Below are positions 8,847 through 17,641 of a stretch of 64,000 bases of DNA, one piece after another. Made by a program: the position numbers and the translations under genes. The notes under the pieces were generated by a model. That model worked only from the letters and a program-made list of their open reading frames with translations, was not told where the DNA came from and did not search any database. The first letter of the stretch is position 1, and every line of letters starts with the position of its first letter. This DNA comes from Pseudomonadota bacterium (lineage in GTDB: Bacteria > Pseudomonadota > Alphaproteobacteria > Acetobacterales > Acetobacteraceae): NCBI GenBank assembly GCA_021801255.1, contig JAJYYH010000046.1, positions 1 through 64,000 of the forward strand. Direction: 5' to 3'.

Positions 8847-8992
8847 CACGATCTCTAGATAGGCAACGTGCTCTCCGATGTCATGTCCCGGCGGCGCGCC
8901 GGTAGGGGAGCCAGGCTCGGCGCCGGGATTGATCCCGGTCAATGCCCGCCGCCGTCGCTGGTGCAAGGCTAACGCCAGGACGGGGCAGAAAA

Positions 8993-10384
8993 ATGGCAAA
9001 TGAAATCTCGGTTGACGTGCTGATCCTTGGCGCCGGTGGCGGCGGCTATCCGGCGGCCTTCCGGCTGCACGCGGCGGGCCGCAAGGTGGTCATGGCTGAT
9101 CCTATCGGCAATCTCGGCGGCGATTGCCTGGCCGAGGGCTGCGTGCCCTCGAAAGCCGTGCGGGAGGCCGGGTTTGCCCGCGTTGCCGCCGATCGATTCC
9201 CGCTATTCGGACTCAGCGGCGCGCGGCCGGGTATGGATTGGCCGAGCGTGCTCCGCCACAAGGACCGCGTGCAGAATATCCGCTATGCCCAGCACGCCGC
9301 CGAGATCGCCAAAGCCGGCCTGACGCTGCTCAAGGGGCGCGGACGGATCATCGACGATCACCGTGTCGAGGTGACCACCGATGCGGGCGACGTGACGCGC
9401 TATCACGCCACCAACCTGATCCTCGCCACCGGCTCCACCCCGCATGTCTTGCCGATCCCTGGCGCCGAACTCGCGCTCACCTCGCATGATGTTTTCCGTC
9501 TCAACGCCGACTTGGCGTTTCCGCAACGGTTGGTGGCGATCGGCGGCGGCTATATCGGTCTCGAGACCGCCTCGATGCTGCAAAATCTCGGCGCCCGCGC
9601 GACCGTCCTGGAAGCGACCGGGGAGATCCTGCCCGGCGCCGATGCCGATCTCGCGCGGTTTCTTCATACCGCGCTCGCCCGGCGCATGGATCTCATCGTC
9701 AACGCCAAGGTCAGCGCCATCCAGCGCGACCCGCAGGGCGGATTGCTCGTGCGCTATGAGAGCGGCGGCGAACCCCGCACCATCGCCGCAGATTGCGTCT
9801 TGATGGCGACCGGGCGCGCGGCGGTTCTGCCGCCAGGCGTGGAGACGCTGGGGCTTCGGGCGCATGGCGGGATCACCGTTGACGATCATCTCCGCACCGC
9901 GCTGCCGCATATCTACGCCCCCGGCGATATCAACGGCCGCAGCCCGTTGTTTCATTCCGCCGTTTGCCAGAGCTGGCTCGCCGCCGGCGATATCTTGAGC
10001 GCCGGACAAGGAATAGCCGGGATGAATTTCGCCGCGGTGCCATTCACCGTGTTCACCGAGCCGGAGATCGCCTGGGTCGGGCTGACGACCGCGGAAGCGG
10101 CGCAGCAGGGCATCAAGACCGCTGTCACCGTGTATGACGACCGCACCGATTCGCGGGCACAGATTTTCGGCGAGACCGAGGGCTTCATCAAACTGGTGTT
10201 CGCGACTGCGACGCGGCGCCTGATCGGCGCGCAGGTTGCCGGTCTCGACGCGGCCCATATCATTGCCCCGCTGGCGCTGGCGATCGCTGCTGAGAGTACC
10301 GCCGAGACCCTCGGCGCGATGGCTTTCCCCCATCCCATGCTCACCGAAGGCATCAACAAGGCGGCGCGCAGCCTCCGCGCCTAA
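8993..10384 (+). CDS. Dihydrolipoyl dehydrogenase-like FAD disulfide oxidoreductase
   Basis: A 463-residue class I pyridine nucleotide-disulfide oxidoreductase. It has the FAD motif GAGGGGYPAAFRL, the redox CxxxxC pair in GGDCLAEGCVPSKAV, an NAD(P) motif GGGYIGLE at about residue 180, the second FAD contact YAPGDING, and the C-terminal HPMLTE His-Glu pair needed for catalysis. The active-site surround differs from the usual CLNVGC of LpdA, and no 2-oxoacid dehydrogenase E1/E2 genes are adjacent, so it may serve another disulfide substrate. Start ATG 8993 gives the family-typical N terminus. The 3' end overlaps a tandem duplication. Confidence 0.8.
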   Translation: MANEISVDVLILGAGGGGYPAAFRLHAAGRKVVMADPIGNLGGDCLAEGCVPSKAVREAGFARVAADRFPLFGLSGARPGMDWPSVLRHKDRVQNIRYAQHAAEIAKAGLTLLKGRGRIIDDHRVEVTTDAGDVTRYHATNLILATGSTPHVLPIPGAELALTSHDVFRLNADLAFPQRLVAIGGGYIGLETASMLQNLGARATVLEATGEILPGADADLARFLHTALARRMDLIVNAKVSAIQRDPQGGLLVRYESGGEPRTIAADCVLMATGRAAVLPPGVETLGLRAHGGITVDDHLRTALPHIYAPGDINGRSPLFHSAVCQSWLAAGDILSAGQGIAGMNFAAVPFTVFTEPEIAWVGLTTAEAAQQGIKTAVTVYDDRTDSRAQIFGETEGFIKLVFATATRRLIGAQVAGLDAAHIIAPLALAIAAESTAETLGAMAFPHPMLTEGINKAARSLRA

Positions 10385-10404
10385 TAGTTGGCGCCTAATA
10401 CTTG
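10377..10404 (+). repeat. 14-bp tandem duplication across a stop codon
   Basis: Units 10377-10390 and 10391-10404 differ at one base (GCGCCTAATA-G/C-TTG). The first contains the TAA TAG end of the flavoprotein gene. Confidence 0.85.
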
Positions 10405-10565
10405 GAGGCCGACGGTTGCGCTCTGAGGGTTGGGCGCGGCGTAGGTGAATTATTCGTGAAAAATGGTTAATTTTTGCTTGTTGCCGCATTTTCCAGCTTC
10501 GCATTAATCTGGTTTTACAGCATGGTTCTGGCATCTACCATCGCAGAGCAGGAGAGCCGGTGATC

Positions 10566-12044
10566 ATGGCGCATGAGGACAATGGTTATGGTAACGCCGG
10601 GGGCGATCCCGATCAGCAGGGAGATCTGCATGGCCAGGCGCCGAACGGCAACGAGGATCCCGATGATCGGGTGATGGGCCCGCCACCGCCGCTGCCGCCC
10701 GCCCCACCGCCGCCGCCGGTCATCCCCGCAGCCCCCTCCATCCCGAGCGCCTTCACCAGTTTCGTCGACGGCCTGCCCGGCGGTTTCGTGCAGGCGATGA
10801 TGGCCGCCACCGTCAACGGCATGCCGTGGACACCGCTCGTCGTCAGCGCCGCGCCCTACGATATTTATCCGCTGTCGCAGCCAACTCTGCTCTTCGCCGA
10901 TATCGCCACCGCCAATGCCCCGCTGATGGACCTCACGGGCGATAACCTGGTCGGGCTGATCAGCGACGGCACCGCGCCACTGACCGTGGTCGATACCGCC
11001 AAGCCCTTCCAATATATCGCAACCGGTGATGGCGGCATGACGCTCTTCGCCCAGTCGGCGAACGGCGCTTTCGTCGCCGAGGGTGGCACCAATATCGTGG
11101 TCGGCGGCCAAGCGCACATGGGCACCTGGACCTTCGATCTCGAAGGCGGCACCAACCAGGTCTGGACTAATGCCGGCAATGACGTGATCACCACCGCCGC
11201 CGCCGGCCAGGACACGATCGGGCTTGGCAGCGGCAACGATTTCGTCTCCTCGGGCGGGCGCGACATGATCATCGGCGGCTCCGGGAACGACACCGTCGAT
11301 GCCACCGGCAGCAACGACACGGTGTTCGGCGGCAGCGGTTCGCTCACCTTCATCGATGCCAGCACCGTCGCCGGGGCGCAGGACAACACCATCGTCGCTG
11401 GTTCTGGGATGATGACCGTCGAAGGCGGCGTCGGCTCGATCACGGTTTGGGGCGGCACCGGCGGCGGCACGTTTTTTGGCGGCAGCGCGGGCAATAACCT
11501 CCTGGTCGGCAATAGTGGCCCGGTGACCCTGGTCGGCGGCGGTTCTGGCGATCAGCTCTATGGCGGGGCGAAAGGCGGCGACGTGCTGGTCGCTAGCACC
11601 GGCAACGAAACCCTGCTCGGCGGCGCCGGCGGCAACAACACCATCTGGGGGGGCACCGGCAATGACCTCATCGTCCTCACCGGCGGCAACAACAATACCG
11701 TGGTCGGCGGCGCCAGTGGTAATCAGACGATCTGGGCCGGCAGCGGCGGTGACGTCATCGCGCTCAACGGCGCCAATACCGATGTCATCGCCGGTACCGG
11801 CGGCATGGATACCATCAATGCTGGCACCGGAGCCGACGATTTCCTCTTCATCAATGGCCAAGTCGGCGGGGTCAGCATCATCAACGGCTTCAATCCGACC
11901 AATGACCACATCGATCTGGTGAACTATGCCGCCAATTCCTACACCGTGGCCTCGGCGGCCGGTTCCACCAGCATCACGCTGTCGGACCACACCCAGATCG
12001 TGCTGAACGGCGTGAGCCATCTGCCGAGCGGCGCCATCACCTGA
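10566..12044 (+). CDS. RTX-like calcium-binding repeat protein
   Basis: A 492-residue protein without an N-terminal signal peptide. Residues 1-60 are acidic, then very Pro-rich; a unique region follows; residues about 190-440 hold many degenerate glycine-rich nonapeptide-like repeats (GGSGNDTVD, GGTGNDLIV, GTGADDFLF) that form a calcium-binding beta-roll in RTX proteins. The C terminus (ITLSDHTQIVLNGV) resembles the end of type I-secreted proteins. Such proteins are normally exported by an ABC/HlyD/TolC channel, but no type I ABC exporter is adjacent. AGGAGA lies ten bases before ATG 10566; a GTG at 10560 is an alternative. A role as secreted adhesin or matrix protein is possible, not shown. 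Confidence 0.75.
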   Translation: MAHEDNGYGNAGGDPDQQGDLHGQAPNGNEDPDDRVMGPPPPLPPAPPPPPVIPAAPSIPSAFTSFVDGLPGGFVQAMMAATVNGMPWTPLVVSAAPYDIYPLSQPTLLFADIATANAPLMDLTGDNLVGLISDGTAPLTVVDTAKPFQYIATGDGGMTLFAQSANGAFVAEGGTNIVVGGQAHMGTWTFDLEGGTNQVWTNAGNDVITTAAAGQDTIGLGSGNDFVSSGGRDMIIGGSGNDTVDATGSNDTVFGGSGSLTFIDASTVAGAQDNTIVAGSGMMTVEGGVGSITVWGGTGGGTFFGGSAGNNLLVGNSGPVTLVGGGSGDQLYGGAKGGDVLVASTGNETLLGGAGGNNTIWGGTGNDLIVLTGGNNNTVVGGASGNQTIWAGSGGDVIALNGANTDVIAGTGGMDTINAGTGADDFLFINGQVGGVSIINGFNPTNDHIDLVNYAANSYTVASAAGSTSITLSDHTQIVLNGVSHLPSGAIT

Positions 12045-12111
12045 TCCGGCGCCCTCCCGTCGTGCGGCGGGGGGTGGGTGACAGCGGCGGGGCAGGGCGC
12101 TTAATAGGCGC

Positions 12112-12987
12112 ATGGACATCCCGAACCCGCCCCCGGCCGTTGCCGCCCGCCCGCCGCCCTTCACCGAGCGCCGTCCGGTGTTGCGCACCGCGCCGCTGAT
12201 CTTCACCTCGCCGCATTCCGGCTGCTGCTATCCGCCCGACTTCATCGCCGCCTCCCGGCTCGATCCGCGAAACCTCAGGCGGAGCGAGGACAGTTTCGTC
12301 GATGAACTGTTCGCCGCCGCCCCCGGCCATGGCGCCGTGCTGCTCGCCGCGACTTTTCCGCGGGCCTATTGCGATGCCAATCGCGAGGCCTGGGAGCTTG
12401 ATCCGGCGATGTTCGAGGATGGGTTGCCGGATTTCGTTAACGACAAAAGTCCACGTGTTGCCGCCGGCCTTGGCACTATCCCGCGCGTCGTCGCCTCGGG
12501 TGAGCCGATCTATCGCGCCCGGTTACGTTTCGTCGAGGCCAAGGCGCGCATCGAGGCGTGCTGGGAGCCGTTTCACCACCGTCTCACCGCCCTGGTGGCT
12601 GAGACGCGGGGGCAATTTGGCCGCTGCCTGCTGATCGATTGCCATTCCATGCCAGCCGCCGGGCTCGCTGGGTTGAGCGCCGTCGATGTCGTGCTCGGCG
12701 ATGCCCACGGCACCACCGCGACGCCCACGACCACGGCGCGGATCGAGACGCTGCTCGGTGATCTGGGCTTGCGCGTGCGGCGCAACGATCCCTATGCCGG
12801 GGGCTTCATCACCCGCCATTACGGGCGCCCGGGCGAGGGGGTGCAGGCGGTGCAAATCGAGCTGGCCCGCAGGCTCTACATGGACGAGGCGCGGATCGAA
12901 CGTGCCGCGGGTTTCGCCGCGACACGGGAGGCAGTCGCGCGGTTCATCGCGACACTTGCCCGCGAGGCGGCTGATTTGTTGCGATGA
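12112..12987 (+). CDS. N-formylglutamate amidohydrolase family protein
   Basis: A 291-residue protein of the N-formylglutamate amidohydrolase family (HutG/FGase type), which hydrolyses N-formyl-L-glutamate to formate and glutamate. Family signatures seen are the TSPHSG motif near residue 35, RAYCDANRE, the LIDCHSMP motif and a later DPYAGGFITRHYG. No hut histidine-degradation genes are adjacent, so the physiological substrate is open. Start ATG 12112 is the first in frame. Confidence 0.85.
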   Translation: MDIPNPPPAVAARPPPFTERRPVLRTAPLIFTSPHSGCCYPPDFIAASRLDPRNLRRSEDSFVDELFAAAPGHGAVLLAATFPRAYCDANREAWELDPAMFEDGLPDFVNDKSPRVAAGLGTIPRVVASGEPIYRARLRFVEAKARIEACWEPFHHRLTALVAETRGQFGRCLLIDCHSMPAAGLAGLSAVDVVLGDAHGTTATPTTTARIETLLGDLGLRVRRNDPYAGGFITRHYGRPGEGVQAVQIELARRLYMDEARIERAAGFAATREAVARFIATLAREAADLLR

Positions 12988-13020
12988 ACGGGCAGGCGCC
13001 GAAGTGGCGTGGGGGATTAG

Positions 13021-13188
13021 CTACTTTATCTTCGCCTCGCGAAAGACGACGTGCTTGCGCAGCACCGGGTCGTATTTCTTGAGTTCGAGCTTGCCAGCCT
13101 GATTGCGGGCATTTTTCTTGGTCACGTAGAAATATCCGGTATCACCTGACGAGACGAGCCGGATCTGAACGACGTTGGACTTGGCCAT
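13021..13188 (-). CDS. rpmG: 50S ribosomal protein L33
   Basis: A 55-residue protein read on the minus strand starting [15 protein letters not shown] and continuing through [11 protein letters not shown] to [18 protein letters not shown], the canonical alphaproteobacterial L33 without zinc cysteines. GAGGTG precedes the ATG at 13188. It stands alone between a convergent amidohydrolase gene and the bactofilin gene, as rpmG often does. Confidence 0.95.
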   Translation of the reverse strand: MAKSNVVQIRLVSSGDTGYFYVTKKNARNQAGKLELKKYDPVLRKHVVFREAKIK

Positions 13189-13260
13189 ATCACACCTCTT
13201 TGGCGCGGCACCTTGCAGAGCGGCGCCGCGAAGTCAAGATCGGAGCGGTTTCCCGCCGGT

Positions 13261-13929
13261 TCAGGAAGCGGTTTCGGCAGCGGCGGCCAGCCGTGGCAGA
13301 TCGCTGCGGGGGGCCTCGCCTAGCATCTCGATGCGTCCGGTGATCTGCCCGCCATCCTCGACTTGGAGCCGGCGGCAGCGCGCGGTGCCGAGCACCCGGC
13401 CGCTGGCCCGCACCACCAAGCTGTTGCGCACCGTCAGGGTTCCGTCAACCGTGCCGGCGACCTCCGCCTCCTCGACCTCGACCTCGCCCTTGAAAACGCC
13501 ACCCTGGGCAACCGCGAGTTCGTTGGCGTGGATCATGCTCGATTCGACCGTCCCCTCGACCACCAGGCGCTCAGCATCCTGCACGGTGCCCTGCACACTG
13601 ATACCACGTCCGACGACCAGGGTCCGCGGCTCTCCAGAGCCTTCGCGACCTGGCCGAGCGCCGCTCGGGCGCGGCGCGCCGCCCGGGGCGAGGGAGGGTT
13701 GCGGCGGGGTGAGCGGCGTGCGGCTCATGGCGGTCTCCTTCGGGGGCGCGGGGCGGAATGGCGGCACGCCGAGCCCGGAATCGCCAGGCTGGCTGTTGGC
13801 GAGCGCGGCGAGCGGGCCTTGCTGCGCGCGCGGCGGCTCGGCCGTGGGGGGGTGCGCGCCTTGCGGTCGGGGATCGCGTGGGACGGCTTCAGCCGCCGGC
13901 ACGTCTTCAGGCTTGCGGCGTTTGAACAC
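13261..13929 (-). CDS. Bactofilin-family polymer-forming cytoskeletal protein
   Basis: A 222-residue protein with a disordered, Pro-rich N-terminal half (about 1-95) and a bactofilin (DUF583) beta-helical domain (about 100-205): LVVGRGISVQGTV, VVEGTVES, GVFKGEVEVEEAEVAGTVDGTL, with the short turn periodicity typical of the right-handed beta helix. Bactofilins polymerise without nucleotide at the inner membrane and position cell-wall or stalk enzymes. An M23 peptidase partner is not adjacent. The unusually long N-terminal tail could be a membrane or partner-binding region. An internal ATG at about residue 68 is a less likely start. Confidence 0.85.
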   Translation of the reverse strand: MFKRRKPEDVPAAEAVPRDPRPQGAHPPTAEPPRAQQGPLAALANSQPGDSGLGVPPFRPAPPKETAMSRTPLTPPQPSLAPGGAPRPSGARPGREGSGEPRTLVVGRGISVQGTVQDAERLVVEGTVESSMIHANELAVAQGGVFKGEVEVEEAEVAGTVDGTLTVRNSLVVRASGRVLGTARCRRLQVEDGGQITGRIEMLGEAPRSDLPRLAAAAETAS

Positions 13930-14123
13930 GGTCTCTCCATCTCAATCTGACCTCGAGGAGGCGCTGGCGTAACACAGGCATCGTGCCTCCGGCAACCCGT
14001 GCCCTGCGAGCTGGCACACTGCCGGGGGCGACCGGCTCGGGTTGCCGTGCGGCAGGCGCGATGCTACCGCCCTCGGAGACGCCCGGCGTGCCGATGGGGC
14101 GCCGACGCGCATGGAGTTTTCGG

Positions 14124-15101
14124 ATGCCCGCCCACAATTTTGATATTCTTGGTCTTGGCAACGCCATCGTTGATGTCGTCGCCGCCGTGCCCGAGGCGTT
14201 CCTCGCCGAACACAAAATGGTGAAGGGCACGATGCAGCTGATCGAGGCGGACGCCGCCGAGCATCTCTACGCCGCGATGCCGCCCGGGGTGGAAAGCAGC
14301 GGCGGCTCGGTCGCCAATACCTGCGCCGTCGCCGCCGGGCTCGGAGCGCGCGTCGGCTTTCTCGGCAAGGTCGCCGATGACCAGCTCGGCGAGGTATTCC
14401 GCCACGACATCACCGCCGCCAGTGTCCATTTTCCGACGCCCGCGCTCGTCGGTGGTGCCCCCACCGCGCGCTCTCTCATTCTCGTCACGCCCGACGGGCA
14501 GCGCACCATGAACACCTTTCTCGGCGCCTGTGTCACGTTCAGCGAGGCCGATCTCGACCCCGCGCTGATCGCCGCCGCCGATGTCGTCTATCTTGAGGGC
14601 TTTCTGTTCGACCCGCCGCCGGCCCAGGCGGCCTTTCACGCTGCCGCTCGCCTCGCGCGCGGGGGGGGCAAGCGCGTCGCGCTCTCGCTTTCCGATCCGT
14701 TCTGCGTCGCCCGCCATCGCGCCGCCTTCCGCGCGCTGCTCGCCCATATCGACATTCTTTTCGCCAATGAAGCGGAAATCCAGAGCCTCTACGAGACCGA
14801 CGATTTCGCCACCGCCGCCGCGGCGGCGCGGCGCGATGTGGCGCTCGCCGTGCTCACCCGGAGCGAGCGCGGCAGCCTGATCTTGCGGGGCGCCGAGCAG
14901 GTCGCGGTGCCGGCTGCACCTGCCGTGGTGATCGACACCACCGGGGCGGGGGATGCCTATGCCGCAGGCTTTCTCGCCGGACTTGCTGCCGGGCGCGATC
15001 TGGCCGCCAGCGGCTGGCTCGGCAGCCGCGCCGCCGCTTTGGTGATCGGGCAATACGGCGCCCGGCCGAGGCTCGGCCTCCGCGACCTCGCCGCGAATTG
15101 A
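14124..15101 (+). CDS. PfkB-family adenosine kinase-like sugar kinase
   Basis: A 325-residue ribokinase-fold kinase that phosphorylates a nucleoside or sugar with ATP. It carries the N-terminal LGLGNAIVDVVA, the glycine-rich SGGSVANTCAVAAGLGARVGFLGKVADDQLG of adenosine-kinase-like members, and the catalytic C-terminal motif DTTGAGDAYAAGF with its catalytic Asp. ATG 14124 is chosen because GGAG lies seven bases upstream and it yields the family N terminus. It heads a run with timA and mltA. Adenosine is the likely substrate from family similarity. Confidence 0.8.
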   Translation: MPAHNFDILGLGNAIVDVVAAVPEAFLAEHKMVKGTMQLIEADAAEHLYAAMPPGVESSGGSVANTCAVAAGLGARVGFLGKVADDQLGEVFRHDITAASVHFPTPALVGGAPTARSLILVTPDGQRTMNTFLGACVTFSEADLDPALIAAADVVYLEGFLFDPPPAQAAFHAAARLARGGGKRVALSLSDPFCVARHRAAFRALLAHIDILFANEAEIQSLYETDDFATAAAAARRDVALAVLTRSERGSLILRGAEQVAVPAAPAVVIDTTGAGDAYAAGFLAGLAAGRDLAASGWLGSRAAALVIGQYGARPRLGLRDLAAN

Positions 15102-15108
15102 GTTGAGC

Positions 15109-15771
15109 ATGGGCCTCGGCAGTTTTCCCATTGATCTAATCCTGTTTGGGATGATCGCGCTGTTCCTGGTGCTCCGCCTGCGCAGCGTGCTCGGCCGGCG
15201 CACAGGTTTCGAACGCCCGGCCGAGCCCGCTGTCGCGCCGCCCGGCAGTCCGGTGATCGAGGGCCGCGCCGAGCCGGTCCCCGAGGTGCCGGCGCCGCGC
15301 CGCACCCTGCCCGATCCCGCGAGTCCCGCCGGTCAGGCGCTGGCGGCGATGCGAGGCATCGATCATGGCTTCGATCCAATCAGCTTCCTCGAAGGCGCCG
15401 AGCGCGCCTTTCGCCTGATCGTCACCGCTTACGCCGCCGGCGACCGTGCCACCCTCGCGGGTCTGCTCGGCCGCGAGACCGTACAGGCCTTCGAGGCGGC
15501 AATCGCCACGCGCGAGGCCGCTGGCGAGGTGCAGCAGAGCGAGATCAGAGCGATCCTTGAAACCGCCATCACCGAGGCGACACTCGCCAGCACGCGGGCG
15601 GCGATCACGGTTCGCATCGTCTCCGATCAGATCGCGTTCACCCGCGACGCCAAGGGTGCGGTCGTGCAGGGCACCGAGGCGGTCACCGAGATCATCGATC
15701 TCTGGACGTTCGAGCGTGATCTCGCCAGCGCCGACCCCGCGTGGCGGCTGGTGGCGGTCGGGCAGAGCTGA
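15109..15771 (+). CDS. Tim44-domain protein (TimA-like)
   Basis: A 220-residue protein with one N-terminal transmembrane helix (IDLILFGMIALFLVLRL), a Pro-rich linker, and a Tim44/TimA-like domain (FLEGAERAFRLIVTAYAAGDRATLAGLL ... TFERDLASADPAWRLVAVG). In alphaproteobacteria such proteins sit in the inner membrane upstream of mltA, and the same order is present here. Start is ATG 15109 or TTG 15103, both just after the kinase stop. Its TGA overlaps the ATG of mltA by one base, indicating coupled translation. Confidence 0.85.
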   Translation: MGLGSFPIDLILFGMIALFLVLRLRSVLGRRTGFERPAEPAVAPPGSPVIEGRAEPVPEVPAPRRTLPDPASPAGQALAAMRGIDHGFDPISFLEGAERAFRLIVTAYAAGDRATLAGLLGRETVQAFEAAIATREAAGEVQQSEIRAILETAITEATLASTRAAITVRIVSDQIAFTRDAKGAVVQGTEAVTEIIDLWTFERDLASADPAWRLVAVGQS

Positions 15772-16961
15772 TGGCGGCGTCCGCGTGGCGCCTGGCCCTT
15801 GGCCTAGCCGGCGCTCTGCTGCTTGCCGCCTGCGTGGCCCCGGCACCTTCGGGTCCGGTGGCGCCGGGGTCGATGCAGCTCACCCCGGTCGATTTCGCGC
15901 AACTGCCCGGCTGGGCCGAGGACGACGCGGCGGCGGCGCTGGCCTCATTCCAGCGGAGCTGCGCGCGGCTGGCCGTGATGCCGGCTGATCAGCGCCTGGG
16001 CGGGGCCGGTCTGGCCGCCGAGCGCGGCGGGCAGGCGCAATCCTGGCGAGCGCTCTGCACCGAGGCCCGCACTGTTGCCACCGGTGATCCGCAGGCGGCG
16101 CGGCGGTTTTTTGAAGCCAGCTTGCAGCCCTTCGCGGTCAGCGTGGCGGGGCAGAGCAATGCCCTCCTGACCGGCTATTACGAGCCTGAACTGCGTGGCG
16201 CGCGCAGCCCTGGCGGGGAATTCCAGACGCCACTGCTCGGCCGTCCGCTCGATCTCGTGACATTCGATCTCGGCGATTTCTTCCCTGATCTCAAGGGTCG
16301 CCATGGCGCCGGGCGGGTGGTGAACGGTCGGCTCGTGCCCTATTACACCCGCGCCGAGATCGATGCCGGGGCGCTCGAGGCGCAGCGCCTCGCGATCCTC
16401 TGGCTGGCCAGCCCGATCGATGCATTTTTCCTCCAGATCCAAGGGGCCGGGCGTATCGATCTCGCCGACGGCCATGTGGTGCGCGTCGCCTATGCCGCGC
16501 AGAACGGCCTTCCCTACGTGCCGATCGGGCGGGTTCTGGTGCAGCGCGGCGCCCTGAGCGCCGATCAGGTCTCCGAGCAATCGATCCGCGCCTGGCTCCT
16601 CGCCCATCCCGCCGAGGCGCGTGCGGTCATGGAAAAAAATCCTGACTATGTGTTTTTCCATGAATTGCGCGACTATCCGGCGAGCCTCGGCCCACCCGGG
16701 GCGCTCGGCGCCGCTCTCACCCCGGGCCGCTCCCTCGCCATCGATCGCGCTTTCATCCCGCTTGGCGCGCCGGTTTTTGTCGCGACCACCGATCCGCTGA
16801 GCGGGGCGCCCTTGCAGCGGCTGATGGTGGCGCAAGACCTCGGCGGGGCGATCACCGGTCCGCTTCGCGCCGATATTTTTTTCGGCTGGGGCGAGGAGGC
16901 CGGCGCACGCGCCGGGCGGATGAACGCTGCGGGCACGGAATACCTGCTGCTGCCACGCTAG
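15771..16961 (+). CDS. mltA: Membrane-bound lytic murein transglycosylase A
   Basis: A 396-residue lipoprotein that cleaves peptidoglycan glycan strands to 1,6-anhydromuropeptides. The signal peptide ends at lipobox LAAC (Cys about residue 21). The MltA domain follows with GYYEPELRG, PYYTRAEID, FFLQIQGAGRI, and the C-terminal 3D barrel domain with FFGWGEEAGARAGRMNAAG. ATG 15771 overlaps the upstream TGA. Length matches the family. Confidence 0.93.
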   Translation: MAASAWRLALGLAGALLLAACVAPAPSGPVAPGSMQLTPVDFAQLPGWAEDDAAAALASFQRSCARLAVMPADQRLGGAGLAAERGGQAQSWRALCTEARTVATGDPQAARRFFEASLQPFAVSVAGQSNALLTGYYEPELRGARSPGGEFQTPLLGRPLDLVTFDLGDFFPDLKGRHGAGRVVNGRLVPYYTRAEIDAGALEAQRLAILWLASPIDAFFLQIQGAGRIDLADGHVVRVAYAAQNGLPYVPIGRVLVQRGALSADQVSEQSIRAWLLAHPAEARAVMEKNPDYVFFHELRDYPASLGPPGALGAALTPGRSLAIDRAFIPLGAPVFVATTDPLSGAPLQRLMVAQDLGGAITGPLRADIFFGWGEEAGARAGRMNAAGTEYLLLPR

Positions 16962-16975
16962 CCAACCGGCTGGTT

Positions 16976-17641
16976 TTAGCCGAACGTCGCGAGCAAATCC
17001 TCAACCTGCGCCAGGGTGAGGGAGCGTGGCGCGGCGGTGCGCAGCAGCAGAAAGAGGCGCGCCGCCTCCTCCAGCTCCTCGGCGGCCTGCACCGCCGCGG
17101 TGAGGTCGCGCGCCGAAACCACCGGGCCGTGATTGGCGAGCAGCACGGCGCGCGCCCCGCGCGCCGCGGCAGTGATCGCCGGTTCCATCGCCGGATCACC
17201 CGGCCGATAATAGGGCACGATTGGCAGGGTGCGGCCGATGCGCATGACGAAATAGGGGGTGAGCGGGGGAATCGGGTTGACGGGATCGACATCCGCGAGA
17301 CACGAAACCGCCGTCGCCATGGTCGAGTGGAGATGCACCACCGCCCCGGCCTCCGCGCGTGCCTGATAGAAAGCGCGGTGCATGAACACCTCCTTCGACG
17401 GCGGATCGCCGGCGATGGGGCGGAATTCGGCATCGAGGCGGGAGAGCCGCGCGAGGCTTAGCCGGCCGAGCGCGGCATTGGTCGGCGTGATCAGATAGCC
17501 GTCATTGAGGCGAACGCTGATATTGCCGGCGCTGCCCACGGAAAAGCCGCGCGCGAACAGACTGGCGCCAAGCTCAACAAGCAGGTTGCGGGCCTCGTTC
17601 TCGCCGATACGCGGAATTCCGTCCCCCGCCGTCGCGCTCAT
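16976..17641 (-). CDS. Class II aldolase/adducin-family protein (OtnC-like)
   Basis: A 221-residue zinc-dependent class II aldolase, closest in pattern to 3-oxo-tetronate 4-phosphate decarboxylase and fuculose-phosphate aldolases: GSAGNISVRL (phosphate-binding), SKEVFMHRAFY, the metal-binding VVHLHSTMATAVS, and LLANHGPVV. Its ATG overlaps the TGA of the nodT-type gene (ATGA, 17638-17641), so it is translated with an efflux system, an odd partnership. No otn kinase or dehydrogenase genes are adjacent. The substrate is unknown. It converges on mltA with only 14 bp between stops. Confidence 0.8.
   Translation of the reverse strand: MSATAGDGIPRIGENEARNLLVELGASLFARGFSVGSAGNISVRLNDGYLITPTNAALGRLSLARLSRLDAEFRPIAGDPPSKEVFMHRAFYQARAEAGAVVHLHSTMATAVSCLADVDPVNPIPPLTPYFVMRIGRTLPIVPYYRPGDPAMEPAITAAARGARAVLLANHGPVVSARDLTAAVQAAEELEEAARLFLLLRTAAPRSLTLAQVEDLLATFG

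Noticed and set aside
9203-10534. A 443-codon minus-strand frame opposite the flavoprotein
   Set aside because: Shadow of the FAD/NAD oxidoreductase, which has all catalytic motifs.
10566-12044. Repetitive DNA considered as a possible CRISPR or satellite array
   Set aside because: Periodicity is in codons for degenerate glycine-rich nonapeptides; there are no constant repeats with unique spacers. No CRISPR array or cas gene was seen anywhere in the window.
10515-12206. A 563-codon minus-strand frame opposite the RTX-like gene
   Set aside because: Its apparent repeats mirror the glycine-rich repeats on the coding strand; the plus strand has an RBS and a coherent C terminus.
16962-16975. A terminator between mltA and the aldolase gene
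   Set aside because: The 14-bp convergent spacer offers only a four-bp stem; not enough to call.
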